A DNA stretch of 6,611 bases from a candidate division NPL-UPA2 bacterium (GTDB lineage: Bacteria > Bacillota > UBA994): contig QLUB01000097.1 in NCBI GenBank assembly GCA_018725205.1, positions 1 through 6,611 of the forward strand, read 5' to 3'. A program made the translations under genes and the position numbers. Positions within the stretch are counted from its first letter, which is position 1. Each line of letters opens with the position of its first letter. The notes under the pieces were generated by a model, which had not been told where the DNA came from, searched no databases, and was given only the letters and a program-made list of their open reading frames with translations. Positions 1 to 6,304 of the stretch are shown in pieces.

Positions 1-51
1 ACCGCAAGAAGAACACAGTCTGACGGTTCCTTTTGTTCCACTAGGCGTTCC

Positions 52-80
52 TTGGCACCCTTCCTTACACAGCCTATTTT
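52..80 (+). promoter_or_regulatory. Candidate sigma-A-type promoter
   Basis: TTGGCA at 52-57 matches the -35 consensus TTGACA at five of six bases. TATTTT at 75-80 matches TATAAT at four of six. The spacer between them is exactly 17 bases. Transcription would start near 87, just before the hairpin at 94-124, so this may drive a leader ahead of the pilus genes or be a chance match. It is a consensus match only; no other promoter is clear before pilD. Confidence 0.3.
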
Positions 81-93
81 TAGCTCTTATTTT

Positions 94-133
94 ACCTGCA
101 CGAGCGCAAATGCCTCGCGCAGGTCTTGTTTTT
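94..133 (+). terminator. Rho-independent terminator-like hairpin, or attenuator
   Basis: ACCTGCACGAG (94-104) pairs with CTCGCGCAGGT (114-124), an 11-bp stem with a single A-C mismatch. Two further G-C pairs can extend it into the loop, around AAAT. It is followed by CTTGTTTTT, a T-rich tract on the + strand, so it would stop rightward transcription. It most simply ends an upstream transcription unit. Because a possible promoter lies just before it, it could instead attenuate a leader of the pilus operon. Confidence 0.6.
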
Positions 134-210
134 GCGTGAGGACTATGTGCAGGAGTCTTGTCGGAGAATGTCGAAAGATGCTCTAAGGCGTGAAAACGCA
201 AGCTTGGGGT

Positions 211-225
211 GGAGTTGATGGGGTG
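211..225 (+). promoter_or_regulatory. Ribosome binding site that decides the pilD start
   Basis: GGAG at 211-214 lies 8 bases before an in-frame GTG at 223. The more upstream GTG at 190 has only AAGG one base away, too close to work, and an in-frame TAA lies at 184-186. This favours 223 as the start, although it leaves a short first membrane segment. Confidence 0.45.
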
Positions 226-954
226 CCTTTAGTCTTTGCTGCTGTAGGGTCGTTTCTTAATGTGGTCATTTACCGCTTGCCGCGCGGCCAGAGCGTGGTG
301 ACGCCGCGCTCTTATTGCCCGGCCTGCGAGCACACACTTAGCTTTGCAGACCTAGTGCCCTTCCTCTCCTATGTGTGGCTGCGGGGGCGCTGCCGCTACT
401 GCCAGGCGCGGGTGCCGCTCCGCTATTTGGCGGTCGAGGGACTGACGCTAGCGAGCCTGACTTTGATATGGATAAATGTGGGCAATGTCCTGCGCTGGCC
501 GTATGTGGTGCTGGCGGCTTTACTTATTGGTATCTCCCTGATTGACCTAGAGCACTTTTATATCCCGGACAGCATGCTCGCGGTCGGGGCTTTGATGTGG
601 GTCGTACTGCGGACGATGATCCCCTTTGTGCCGCTTGGCCAGGCGTTACTGGGGCTCGCGCTTGGCTTTGCCGTTATGCTGATCATCTATCTCTTAGCGC
701 GGGGCGGGATGGGCTTTGGCGACGTCAAGCTGGCGGCGCTGCTTGGGCTTTATCTTGGCCCCGCGCCGGTGATGTTGACGTTGTTTTTGGCGTTTGTCGT
801 CGGCGCCGCGGCAGGTGTTTTATTAATGGTGTTGAAAATAAAGGGCAGAAAAGATATGCTACCGTTTGGGCCGTTTTTGGCTCTAGGTGCGTTTTTCACA
901 ATGCTGTGGGGCCCTGCCATCATCTTGTGGTATACTCAGATAGTGGGGTTATAG
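223..954 (+). CDS. pilD: Prepilin peptidase / N-methyltransferase (A24 family)
   Basis: This is a polytopic membrane aspartyl protease that cuts the leader from type IV prepilins at the Gly-Phe bond and usually methylates the new N-terminus. Numbered from GTG 223 (243 residues), it opens with GSFLNVVIYRLP. A zinc-type cysteine set follows at C32, C35, C57 and C60 (CPAC and CRYC), which marks the bifunctional form with the N-terminal cytoplasmic domain. The two catalytic aspartates are D108 (in IDLEHFYIPD) and D167 (in GFGDVK). The PFGPFLALGA motif lies near the C-terminus, and several hydrophobic helices fill the rest. GTG 190 would add 11 residues. Length is typical for the family. It is the first gene of the cluster, and its likely substrate, a GFTAIE prepilin, is encoded downstream. 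Family assignment is secure; the start is not. Confidence 0.94.
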   Translation: MPLVFAAVGSFLNVVIYRLPRGQSVVTPRSYCPACEHTLSFADLVPFLSYVWLRGRCRYCQARVPLRYLAVEGLTLASLTLIWINVGNVLRWPYVVLAALLIGISLIDLEHFYIPDSMLAVGALMWVVLRTMIPFVPLGQALLGLALGFAVMLIIYLLARGGMGFGDVKLAALLGLYLGPAPVMLTLFLAFVVGAAAGVLLMVLKIKGRKDMLPFGPFLALGAFFTMLWGPAIILWYTQIVGL

Positions 955-1018
955 AGAGAGATAAGCCAGAGACGGCATGTTAGGCATGCGGACTTGGTGA
1001 GAGAGGGGGCCTCTGCGC

Positions 1019-2452
1019 TTGCAGCTGGTAACCACAAGAAGCGAGCGCAACCGGGCATCCCGGTTGAGGCGTGGCCGGAGCGCATGGGCAATAGCGGGTG
1101 TTGTTGCGGTCGCTGTTACAGTCGGAGGTGCGTTTGGGTTGCCGTGGCTGGTCCGTTTCTGGCATGAGGACGTGCGGGAAACGGTTGCTCGCTTTGCAGT
1201 GTTCGCGGAGCGATTGACTCCATATCTATGGTGGTTCTTGGCACTTGTGCCGCTGGCTATGGCGCCGGTCCTAGTTCGTACTTTTCGTCGCATTCGGCAC
1301 TCTCCACCGCAAGTTCCGCCTGCAGCGTCGCTGCGCTTTCCTAAAGAGCAAGCGGCACCACCTGCTAAACCTACCCCGCCTGTTAACCACGCTCCGCGGC
1401 GCGGTTTGTTTGCGCGTCCGGTGCTTGGCATTGACGTCGGCAACTCGCAAATCAAAATCGTAGAAGTAGCGCAGGGGCAGCCGCCGTGCGTGCTCAGGCA
1501 GTCCATTGTGCCTACGCCGCGGGGGAGCGTCGAGAACGGGTTGATTCGCGATCCGGCGGCGCTCAGTGCCGCGATCTTTGAGGCGGTAAGTCGGGGAGGC
1601 TTCGCGACTCGCCGTGCCGCAACTACGCTGACGGGACAGAACCTGATGTTAAGAAAACTTACGCTCCCGCCTATGCCCAAGCGCGAGCTCCGCGCCGCCA
1701 TAGATTGGCAGATTGAGCAGGTGCTGCAGCTTAACCGCGAGGACACGCTAACGGACTACAGTGTGATGCCGACGCGTCCCGGCGAACCAAGCACCGTGAT
1801 TTTAGTGGCTATGCAGCGCGAGCCGATCATCAATTTCGTCGACTTTATGCAAAGCGCCGGGTTTGAGATTATCCGCGTGGATATTGAACCGTTAGCGGTG
1901 TTTAGGGCGGCGCTTTTGGCTACGGAAGCGCGAGTTAAGCAGGGGACGCATCTAGTCTGCGACTTTGGCGGCGGGACGACTAACCTGAGCATTTTCCGTG
2001 AAGGCGTGCTGCAAACGGCGCGGGTGGTTTCGCTCGGGGGCAACCACCTGACGCGCGCCGTGATGATGGAGCACCAATTAGATTTTGCCGAGGCCGAGGC
2101 CGCGAAAATTCTGCACGGCTTCGCACCCGAGAGCCCCTACCTTGGCTCACTTCTGCCTGTACGCGATCGGCTGTTTGGAGAGATAGTAACTACGGTGAAC
2201 TTCTTTTTGGCCGAGAACAAGGGAGTGGTTATTGACTCCGTGCAGCTAGTCGGCGGCAACAGTCTGCTCCCCGCTCTCGCCGAGCAGCTTGAACAAAACT
2301 TGCGCGGCGTGCTCCGCGGTGAGCACAAGGATTTTCACGTGGTGCTCACTAACCCGCTGGCGCGGATGGCGCATAGCGTGCAAAGAGAAGAACTTGGCTG
2401 GTGCGGCGCCTCTTTGTGTGTGGCAATTGGCCTCGCGCTGGGGGAGGTATAG
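1019..2452 (+). CDS. pilM: PilM-like actin-fold pilus assembly protein with an N-terminal two-helix membrane extension
   Basis: PilM is normally a soluble FtsA/actin-like ATP-binding protein of about 350 residues on the cytoplasmic face of the pilus platform, where it binds the PilN tail. Here the PilM domain begins near residue 134. The nucleotide-binding motifs are LGIDVGNSQIKIVEV (136-150), DFGGGTTNLSIF (315-326) and VQLVGGNSLLPAL (408-420). Before it come a basic N-terminus (residues 7-20), a hydrophobic helix at about 22-46, a short loop, a second helix at about 68-86, a basic stretch (RTFRRIRH) and a Pro-rich linker to about 127. The charge pattern places both the N-terminus and the PilM domain in the cytoplasm. 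The TTG start has AGAGGGGG (1002-1009) 9 bases upstream, and an in-frame stop lies at 998-1000. The internal GTG at 1421 has no ribosome binding site, so the extension looks genuine. The extension is the odd part; the PilM identity is strong. Confidence 0.92.
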   Translation: MQLVTTRSERNRASRLRRGRSAWAIAGVVAVAVTVGGAFGLPWLVRFWHEDVRETVARFAVFAERLTPYLWWFLALVPLAMAPVLVRTFRRIRHSPPQVPPAASLRFPKEQAAPPAKPTPPVNHAPRRGLFARPVLGIDVGNSQIKIVEVAQGQPPCVLRQSIVPTPRGSVENGLIRDPAALSAAIFEAVSRGGFATRRAATTLTGQNLMLRKLTLPPMPKRELRAAIDWQIEQVLQLNREDTLTDYSVMPTRPGEPSTVILVAMQREPIINFVDFMQSAGFEIIRVDIEPLAVFRAALLATEARVKQGTHLVCDFGGGTTNLSIFREGVLQTARVVSLGGNHLTRAVMMEHQLDFAEAEAAKILHGFAPESPYLGSLLPVRDRLFGEIVTTVNFFLAENKGVVIDSVQLVGGNSLLPALAEQLEQNLRGVLRGEHKDFHVVLTNPLARMAHSVQREELGWCGASLCVAIGLALGEV

Positions 2453-2457
2453 CAGTG
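2441..2457 (+). promoter_or_regulatory. Strong ribosome binding site deciding the pilN start
   Basis: GGGGAGGT at 2441-2448 is inside the last codons of pilM and lies 6 bases before GTG 2455. It selects 2455 over the in-frame GTG at 2401, and the resulting protein begins with the conserved MKINLLP. It suggests translational coupling of pilN to pilM. Confidence 0.8.
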
Positions 2458-2976
2458 AAAATTAACCTGCTGCCTCTCGCGCGGCAGAGGCAACCACATC
2501 GTTATCGCGCCATCGCTTTGCTGGCTTTAGGTGTGCTGTGTGTAAGCGCCCCGCTAGTCTATTATAGCTATCAGCAGAGGCAAGGCCTAGAGAGCTTGCG
2601 CAACGAGGAGGCTAGGCTCATAGCGCGTGTGGCGGCGCTGTCCCCGCTTGACCCTCTGCTGCAGGAATACGTAAGCTTGGAGCAGGAGTTAGCTCGCATA
2701 AAAGGAGAAGCAGTCCCCACGCAGGCCAAATTGGTGCCTTTCCTAGATGAGGTTGCGCGGTTATTGCCGGATCGCGTTTTTGTCGAGGAACTGGCGTTAG
2801 AAGAAGCGCGGCTCTCCCTGCGCGGCGTAACGCCTACTTACGCGCTGGCGGCTGAGTTTCTCAGGGTTCTAGCCGGTTCCGAGTTGTTTGCTGACCCTGT
2901 GCTTAGCGTGCTGCACCGAGGCGACGCCGGGTACAGCTTTGACATTGTGGTAGAACTGAGGGCGGTGGTGCCATGA
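2455..2976 (+). CDS. pilN: Type IV pilus assembly protein PilN
   Basis: PilN is a bitopic inner-membrane protein whose short cytoplasmic N-terminus inserts into PilM and whose periplasmic-type (here extracytoplasmic) domain pairs with PilO. The 173-residue product starts MKINLLPLAR, matching the INLLP peptide that docks in PilM in known structures. A basic stretch (10-18) is followed by one transmembrane helix at about 19-37, then a charged coiled coil at about 40-85. A small alpha/beta C-terminal domain includes VFVEELALEEARLSLRGVTP. The start is GTG 2455, three bases after the pilM stop. The gene overlaps pilO by four bases (ATGA, 2973-2976), so the three platform genes are likely translated together. 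Length fits the family (about 170-200). Confidence 0.92.
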   Translation: MKINLLPLARQRQPHRYRAIALLALGVLCVSAPLVYYSYQQRQGLESLRNEEARLIARVAALSPLDPLLQEYVSLEQELARIKGEAVPTQAKLVPFLDEVARLLPDRVFVEELALEEARLSLRGVTPTYALAAEFLRVLAGSELFADPVLSVLHRGDAGYSFDIVVELRAVVP

Positions 2977-3545
2977 AGCTTAACAGGCGCGAGGTTGTAC
3001 TGGTGTCGTTGCTTGGCTTGGCGCTTGCCGGGGCAGCGTTTTACCTGCTCTTTTGGCAGCCTCTCGCGGCAGAGCGGGCGGCGCTGGAGTACAGACTGCG
3101 TATTCTGACGAGAACGCTGGACAGGCTCGCGCCGTGGGAGACGAAGGAAGCCGAACTGAAGACGCGTATCGCCGACATTAAAGAGCAAATCCACGTCACT
3201 GCCGCCGAGCGCGAACTCGGTATCCCCTTGCCGGAGTTCTTGGTGATGCTAGAGAACGCCGCGCGTGCGACTTTTGTTAGGCTGGAGAGTACAAGTATTG
3301 CCGTCGGGGACATCGGTGCGGTGACAACCCTGCAGTTGACAGGGACTTACCATGACCTCTATCGCCTGCTTATGCTGCTGGAAGCGCAAGATGAGGCGCT
3401 AGTTCTGGAAACGTTGCGGTTTGCAGGTGGTGCGGAGGGGCTTACGGCCTCCCTGCAAGTGCGCCTCTTTAGCGGTGCCGTCATCGGTGAGCCCAAAGTG
3501 GGCGGTTTCCCGGAGCGGTCACCGTTTGTACCGCGGCGAAACTAA
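2973..3545 (+). CDS. pilO: Type IV pilus assembly protein PilO
   Basis: PilO is the heterodimer partner of PilN in the pilus alignment or platform subcomplex. The 190-residue product has a short basic N-terminus (MKLNRRE) and one transmembrane helix at about 8-28. A strongly charged coiled coil follows at about 33-78, then a ferredoxin-like C-terminal domain, with FLVMLENAAR and GTYHDLYRLLMLLE as typical PilO stretches. It ends with a Pro/Arg-containing tail (IGEPKVGGFPERSPFVPRRN). Its ATG overlaps the pilN stop, so the start is well fixed. No pilP or pilQ follows, as expected for a cell without an outer membrane. Sequence conservation is low in this family, so the call rests partly on position and architecture. 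GspM-like is the main alternative. Confidence 0.85.
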   Translation: MKLNRREVVLVSLLGLALAGAAFYLLFWQPLAAERAALEYRLRILTRTLDRLAPWETKEAELKTRIADIKEQIHVTAAERELGIPLPEFLVMLENAARATFVRLESTSIAVGDIGAVTTLQLTGTYHDLYRLLMLLEAQDEALVLETLRFAGGAEGLTASLQVRLFSGAVIGEPKVGGFPERSPFVPRRN

Positions 3546-3548
3546 AGT

Positions 3549-3563
3549 GGGGTGAGACCATTG
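3549..3563 (+). promoter_or_regulatory. Ribosome binding site favouring a TTG start for the prepilin gene
   Basis: GGGGTGAG at 3549-3556 resembles the 3' half of the consensus GGAGGTGA and lies 4-5 bases before TTG 3561. The upstream GTG at 3552 falls inside this motif and has no good site of its own. TTG gives a 6-residue leader before the processing glycine (MKSTTRG), against nine residues from GTG. Confidence 0.5.
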
Positions 3564-4031
3564 AAGTCAACCACACGCGGTTTTACCGCGATTGAGTTGT
3601 TAGCTGTAGTTGGCATCATGGGGGTGCTTGCGCTGATTGCGATACCCCGCGTAGGCGATGCGTTGATTAGAGCGCGCTTGCAGTCCACCGTGCGCCTCTT
3701 GGCCTCCGATGCGCATCATGTGCGGCAACTGGCGATAATGCGCGGCGCAACAACGCGCATGGATTTTCTCAGGTTCGCCGGCCACCCCCACCAAGTCCGC
3801 GTGTTTAACGAGTTGGCGCAGGAGATGCCTGAGTTCCGGCGTGTTATGCCCGCAGGGATTACGTTTCTCGCTCCCGATGAGAACTTTGCCTTTAATTACT
3901 TGGGCGAACCGGTGGCCTTTGGCAACCCCACGGCAAATTCCACTGTCATCATTCAAGCCAGCAATGGAATGAGGATGTTCCTAATTTTGAGTCTATCCGG
4001 CCGCATCCGCATTTCCACGACGCCGCCCTAA
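3561..4031 (+). CDS. GspH/FimT-like type IV (pseudo)pilin precursor
   Basis: This is a small class III signal-peptide protein that should be cut by PilD and incorporated as a minor pilin or pseudopilin. From TTG 3561 (156 residues) it begins MKSTTRG, then FTAIELLAVVG. Cleavage is expected after G7; F8 becomes the methylated +1 residue and E12 the conserved +5 glutamate. The hydrophobic helix covers about 8-28. A helix resembling the FimT/GspH 'SDxxxxRxxAIxRG' pattern follows (LLASDAHHVRQLAIMRGATT). The C-terminus has SLSGRIRI, like the terminal strand of that family. There are no cysteines, so no pilin disulfide loop. It follows pilO by 15 bases. It could be an initiating tip subunit or, less likely, a main fibre subunit. 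The prepilin nature is strong; the exact subtype is inferred. Confidence 0.85.
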   Translation: MKSTTRGFTAIELLAVVGIMGVLALIAIPRVGDALIRARLQSTVRLLASDAHHVRQLAIMRGATTRMDFLRFAGHPHQVRVFNELAQEMPEFRRVMPAGITFLAPDENFAFNYLGEPVAFGNPTANSTVIIQASNGMRMFLILSLSGRIRISTTPP

Positions 4032-4057
4032 TCAGAGCCGAAAGGAAGCAACACGCA

Positions 4058-4594
4058 GTGATTGTACTCATGGGCATGATGGGGAGCGGCAAGAGCAGTG
4101 TCGGCAGGATGCTAACCCGACGGCTCAACCTAGTGGCGATTGACCTCGACCGGGAAATAGAGCGTCGTGTTGGGCTAACTGTGGCTGAGATTTTTGCTTT
4201 ACACGGCGAAGCTTACTTCCGCATTTTAGAGGAAGAAGCACTGCTGCGCCTAGCTGAGACAGGCAGGCCCATGATTCTATCACTGGGCGGGGGTGCTGTT
4301 TTGTCGCACCGCGGCATGGAGGCCCTAAAAACCAAAGCGACAGCTGTTATCTACCTTAAAGCCTCTGTGCCGCAGCTTTTGATGCGGCTTAAGTACAGCC
4401 GTGTCAAACGCCCATTGCTGGAGAACACAGCCGACCCAAGCGGGCGATTAGGGGAGCTGTTAGCTGTACGCCGCCCGCTCTATGAGCGTTACGCCGACTT
4501 CACGGTGGACACGAACGGGAAGCTTTTATCAGCGGTAGCAGAGGAAATTTACGACCTGGTTAGACCTAGACTTAGTGCGAGGGGGAGAGACTGA
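4058..4594 (+). CDS. aroK: Shikimate kinase
   Basis: Shikimate kinase is a cytoplasmic enzyme that phosphorylates shikimate with ATP, the fifth step of chorismate synthesis. The 178-residue length is typical. The Walker A loop is GMMGSGKSS, with K12 binding phosphate. The shikimate site is represented by D31 (in DLDREIE), R55 (in YFRILEEE) and the GGG at 77-79. The lid contains R118 (in VKRPLL), and a further substrate arginine is at about R139 (in VRRPLYERYAD). No key residue is missing. It starts at GTG 4058 with AAAGGAAG (4041-4048) upstream, 26 bases after the prepilin stop. It overlaps the next gene by one base. In Bacillus subtilis shikimate kinase also lies beside the comG pseudopilus operon, so this placement is a known Bacillota arrangement rather than a pilus function. 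Confidence 0.96.
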   Translation: MIVLMGMMGSGKSSVGRMLTRRLNLVAIDLDREIERRVGLTVAEIFALHGEAYFRILEEEALLRLAETGRPMILSLGGGAVLSHRGMEALKTKATAVIYLKASVPQLLMRLKYSRVKRPLLENTADPSGRLGELLAVRRPLYERYADFTVDTNGKLLSAVAEEIYDLVRPRLSARGRD

Positions 4595-5655
4595 TGGAGA
4601 AGCGACTTGCGAAACTGCGCGCTAGCCTGCCGGAGGGCTTTGACGCCTACCTAGTGGCTAAACCGGACAACCGTGCCTACCTGACCGGGTTCACAGGCTC
4701 TAACGGCTATGCGCTGATTAGCCGCAATACGGCGCTCTTACTCACAGATTTTCGCTATGTAGAGCAGGCCGCGATAGAGGCACCGGAGTTCATGATTAAA
4801 GATTATCAGACATCACTGTACGATGCCCTACAGCAGGCGCTAACCGAACACAATATTCAAAGGCTAGGTTTTGAGAGCGATTACATAACCTTCAGCATCT
4901 ATGAGACGCTTAAGGAGAAGCTACAGGCAGAGCTCGTGCCGCAGACCGGGCTAGTGGAGAAGCTGCGGATGGTTAAGGACGAAGCGGAGTTGGCGTCAAT
5001 GCGTCGAGCCGCAGCGATAGCCGAAGCGGCCTTGCGGCAGACCTTACCTAAGATTAAGGTCGGCGTGTCCGAGGCTTTTATCGCGCTAGAACTCGAAATC
5101 GAGCTGCGCCGCTTAGGTTCCGAACGCCTAGCGTTTGAGATTATTGCCGCCTCCGGTCCGCGCTCTAGCCTCCCGCATGGACGTGCGAGCGATAAGCTCA
5201 TTCGGCACGGAGATTTCTTGACGCTAGACTTTGGAGCTGTATACAATGGGTATTGTAGCGATATGACGCGTACGTTTGTCGTGGGCAAGGCCACGGACGA
5301 GCAACGTCGTATCTACGGTATCGTTCTCAAAGCGCAACAGGCTGCACTCGCCGCTGCTAAGCCGGGCCGCTTGGGCAAAGAAGTCGACGCAGTCGCGCGC
5401 GAGATCATCGCTCAAGCGGGTTACGCCGAGCGCTTTGGGCACGGCTTAGGTCATGGCGTCGGCCGCGCCGTGCACGAAGGTCCCTCGGCCGGCACCAAAG
5501 GCGAGGACGCTTTGCAGCCGAACATGGTCATTACTATTGAGCCCGGCATCTACATACCCGAATGGGGCGGCGTGCGCATCGAGGACATGGTCGTGGTCAC
5601 ACCTGACGGTTGCGAGAACTTCTATAGCTTTAGCAAGGAACTCATCGAGCTGTAG
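4594..5655 (+). CDS. pepP: M24 family Xaa-Pro aminopeptidase/dipeptidase
   Basis: This is a cytoplasmic dinuclear metal (usually manganese) peptidase that releases N-terminal residues before proline. The 353-residue protein has a creatinase-type N-terminal domain (about 1-125, with YLTGFTGSNGYALI) and a pita-bread catalytic domain. The five metal ligands are D212 (LDFGAVY), D223 (CSDMTRTF), H287 (GHGLGHGVG), E316 (TIEPGIY) and E330 (VRIEDMV). H195 (LPHGR) and H294 (VHEGP) match the proton-shuttle and substrate histidines. ATG 4594 overlaps the aroK stop (TGATG) and has GGGGGAGAG (4581-4589) upstream. The closest familiar relative is the YqhT type that precedes efp in Bacillus. Whether it acts on longer peptides (PepP) or dipeptides (PepQ) cannot be told from sequence, so the symbol is approximate. 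Confidence 0.93.
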   Translation: MEKRLAKLRASLPEGFDAYLVAKPDNRAYLTGFTGSNGYALISRNTALLLTDFRYVEQAAIEAPEFMIKDYQTSLYDALQQALTEHNIQRLGFESDYITFSIYETLKEKLQAELVPQTGLVEKLRMVKDEAELASMRRAAAIAEAALRQTLPKIKVGVSEAFIALELEIELRRLGSERLAFEIIAASGPRSSLPHGRASDKLIRHGDFLTLDFGAVYNGYCSDMTRTFVVGKATDEQRRIYGIVLKAQQAALAAAKPGRLGKEVDAVAREIIAQAGYAERFGHGLGHGVGRAVHEGPSAGTKGEDALQPNMVITIEPGIYIPEWGGVRIEDMVVVTPDGCENFYSFSKELIEL

Positions 5656-5711
5656 TTACCGCTTACAGCGGAAAGCGGCAAGCGGCAAGCCACCCCATAC
5701 CCCCATCTAGC
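5656..5711 (+). repeat. Short repeat-rich spacer between the peptidase gene and efp
   Basis: AGCGG occurs three times at exact 7-base spacing (5667, 5674, 5681), with an imperfect fourth unit AAGCC. CCGCT at 5659-5663 can pair with the first copy across TAC, or with a later copy in a larger loop, giving alternative small hairpins. No T tract follows, so this is not a typical terminator. It is the largest gap after pilM apart from the window ends. No promoter is clear in it. Confidence 0.4.
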
Positions 5712-5727
5712 AAGGAGGCCTCCCATG
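5712..5727 (+). promoter_or_regulatory. Ribosome binding site of efp
   Basis: AAGGAGG at 5712-5718 is a near-perfect Shine-Dalgarno sequence 6 bases before ATG 5725. It is the strongest in the window, in keeping with high expression of EF-P. Confidence 0.85.
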
Positions 5728-6282
5728 ATTTCAACTAGCGACTTTCGCACAGGACTCACGATTGAACTTGACGGAGCGGTATACCAAGTGGTGGACTTTC
5801 AGCATGTCAAGCCGGGCAAAGGTGCCGCTTTTGTGCGCGCTAAGCTCAAGCATGTGGAAACCGGCGCGGTGCAGGAGACGACCTTCCGCGCAGGCGAGAA
5901 GGTAAACCGCGCGCATGTAGAGCGCTGCCAAATGCAGTACCTCTATGACACCGGTGACTTCTACACCTTCATGGACATAAACACCTTCGAGCAAGTCAAT
6001 GTCAACCACGATGTCTTTGGAGAGGACATTAAGTTTCTCAAGGAAAACGAAAACGTCACCATGATGATGTACGGCCAGCGGATTATCGGCATAGAACTGC
6101 CATACTACGTGGAACTGGTAGTAAAAGAAACAGCCCCGGGTTTCCGCGGTGACACGGCGACGGGTGGGTCTAAGCCCGCTACCATGGAAACAGGGCTCAT
6201 CATTAACGTCCCCTTCTTTATCAACGAGGGGGACAGGCTGCGCATTGACACACGCACGCGCGAATACCTAGATAGGGCATAA
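5725..6282 (+). CDS. efp: Elongation factor P
   Basis: EF-P binds the ribosome between the P and E sites and promotes peptide bond formation at consecutive prolines. The protein is 185 residues, the standard Bacillota length. It has an N-terminal KOW-like domain (1 to about 62) and two OB-fold domains (about 67-125 and 129-185). The tip loop is HVKPGKGAAF, with K32 at the position modified by 5-aminopentanol in Bacillus subtilis. There is no modification gene in this window, so the modification here is inferred. The family signature near the C-terminus is intact (K150, A152, G157, V162-P163, G169). It lies 69 bases after the peptidase gene and has a very strong ribosome binding site. The sequence closely resembles Bacillus EF-P from memory, which is good evidence for the lineage. 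YeiP-like paralogues are unlikely. Confidence 0.98.
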   Translation: MISTSDFRTGLTIELDGAVYQVVDFQHVKPGKGAAFVRAKLKHVETGAVQETTFRAGEKVNRAHVERCQMQYLYDTGDFYTFMDINTFEQVNVNHDVFGEDIKFLKENENVTMMMYGQRIIGIELPYYVELVVKETAPGFRGDTATGGSKPATMETGLIINVPFFINEGDRLRIDTRTREYLDRA

Positions 6283-6304
6283 CACAACGCAAGGGGGCAA
6301 TTGC

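Noticed and set aside
1..183. Open frame 1 from the window edge to the TAA at 184-186
   Set aside because: The translation is Cys- and Arg-rich with no family resemblance, and it runs through the terminator-like hairpin. A different frame ends in RKKNTV at 21-23 and could be the tail of an upstream gene, but seven codons are too few to call.
597..983. A 128-residue + strand frame inside and beyond pilD
   Set aside because: It overlaps pilD, whose catalytic aspartate motif and C-terminus are intact in the main frame. Its product is Arg-, Cys- and Trp-rich without domains.
974..989. GGCATG direct repeat and a 5-bp inverted repeat between pilD and pilM
   Set aside because: The stem is too short, there is no T tract, and GCATGC is a common palindrome. 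No function can be supported.
949..1746. A 265-residue open frame on the minus strand across the start of pilM
   Set aside because: It lies antisense to pilM, which has clear motifs and a ribosome binding site. Its product is rich in Ser, Arg and Thr without recognisable domains, typical of an antisense shadow in GC-rich DNA.
3337..3365. TTGACA inside pilO as a possible internal promoter for the prepilin gene
   Set aside because: At 17 bases spacing the -10 position reads CTATCG, a poor match, and it sits within conserved coding sequence.
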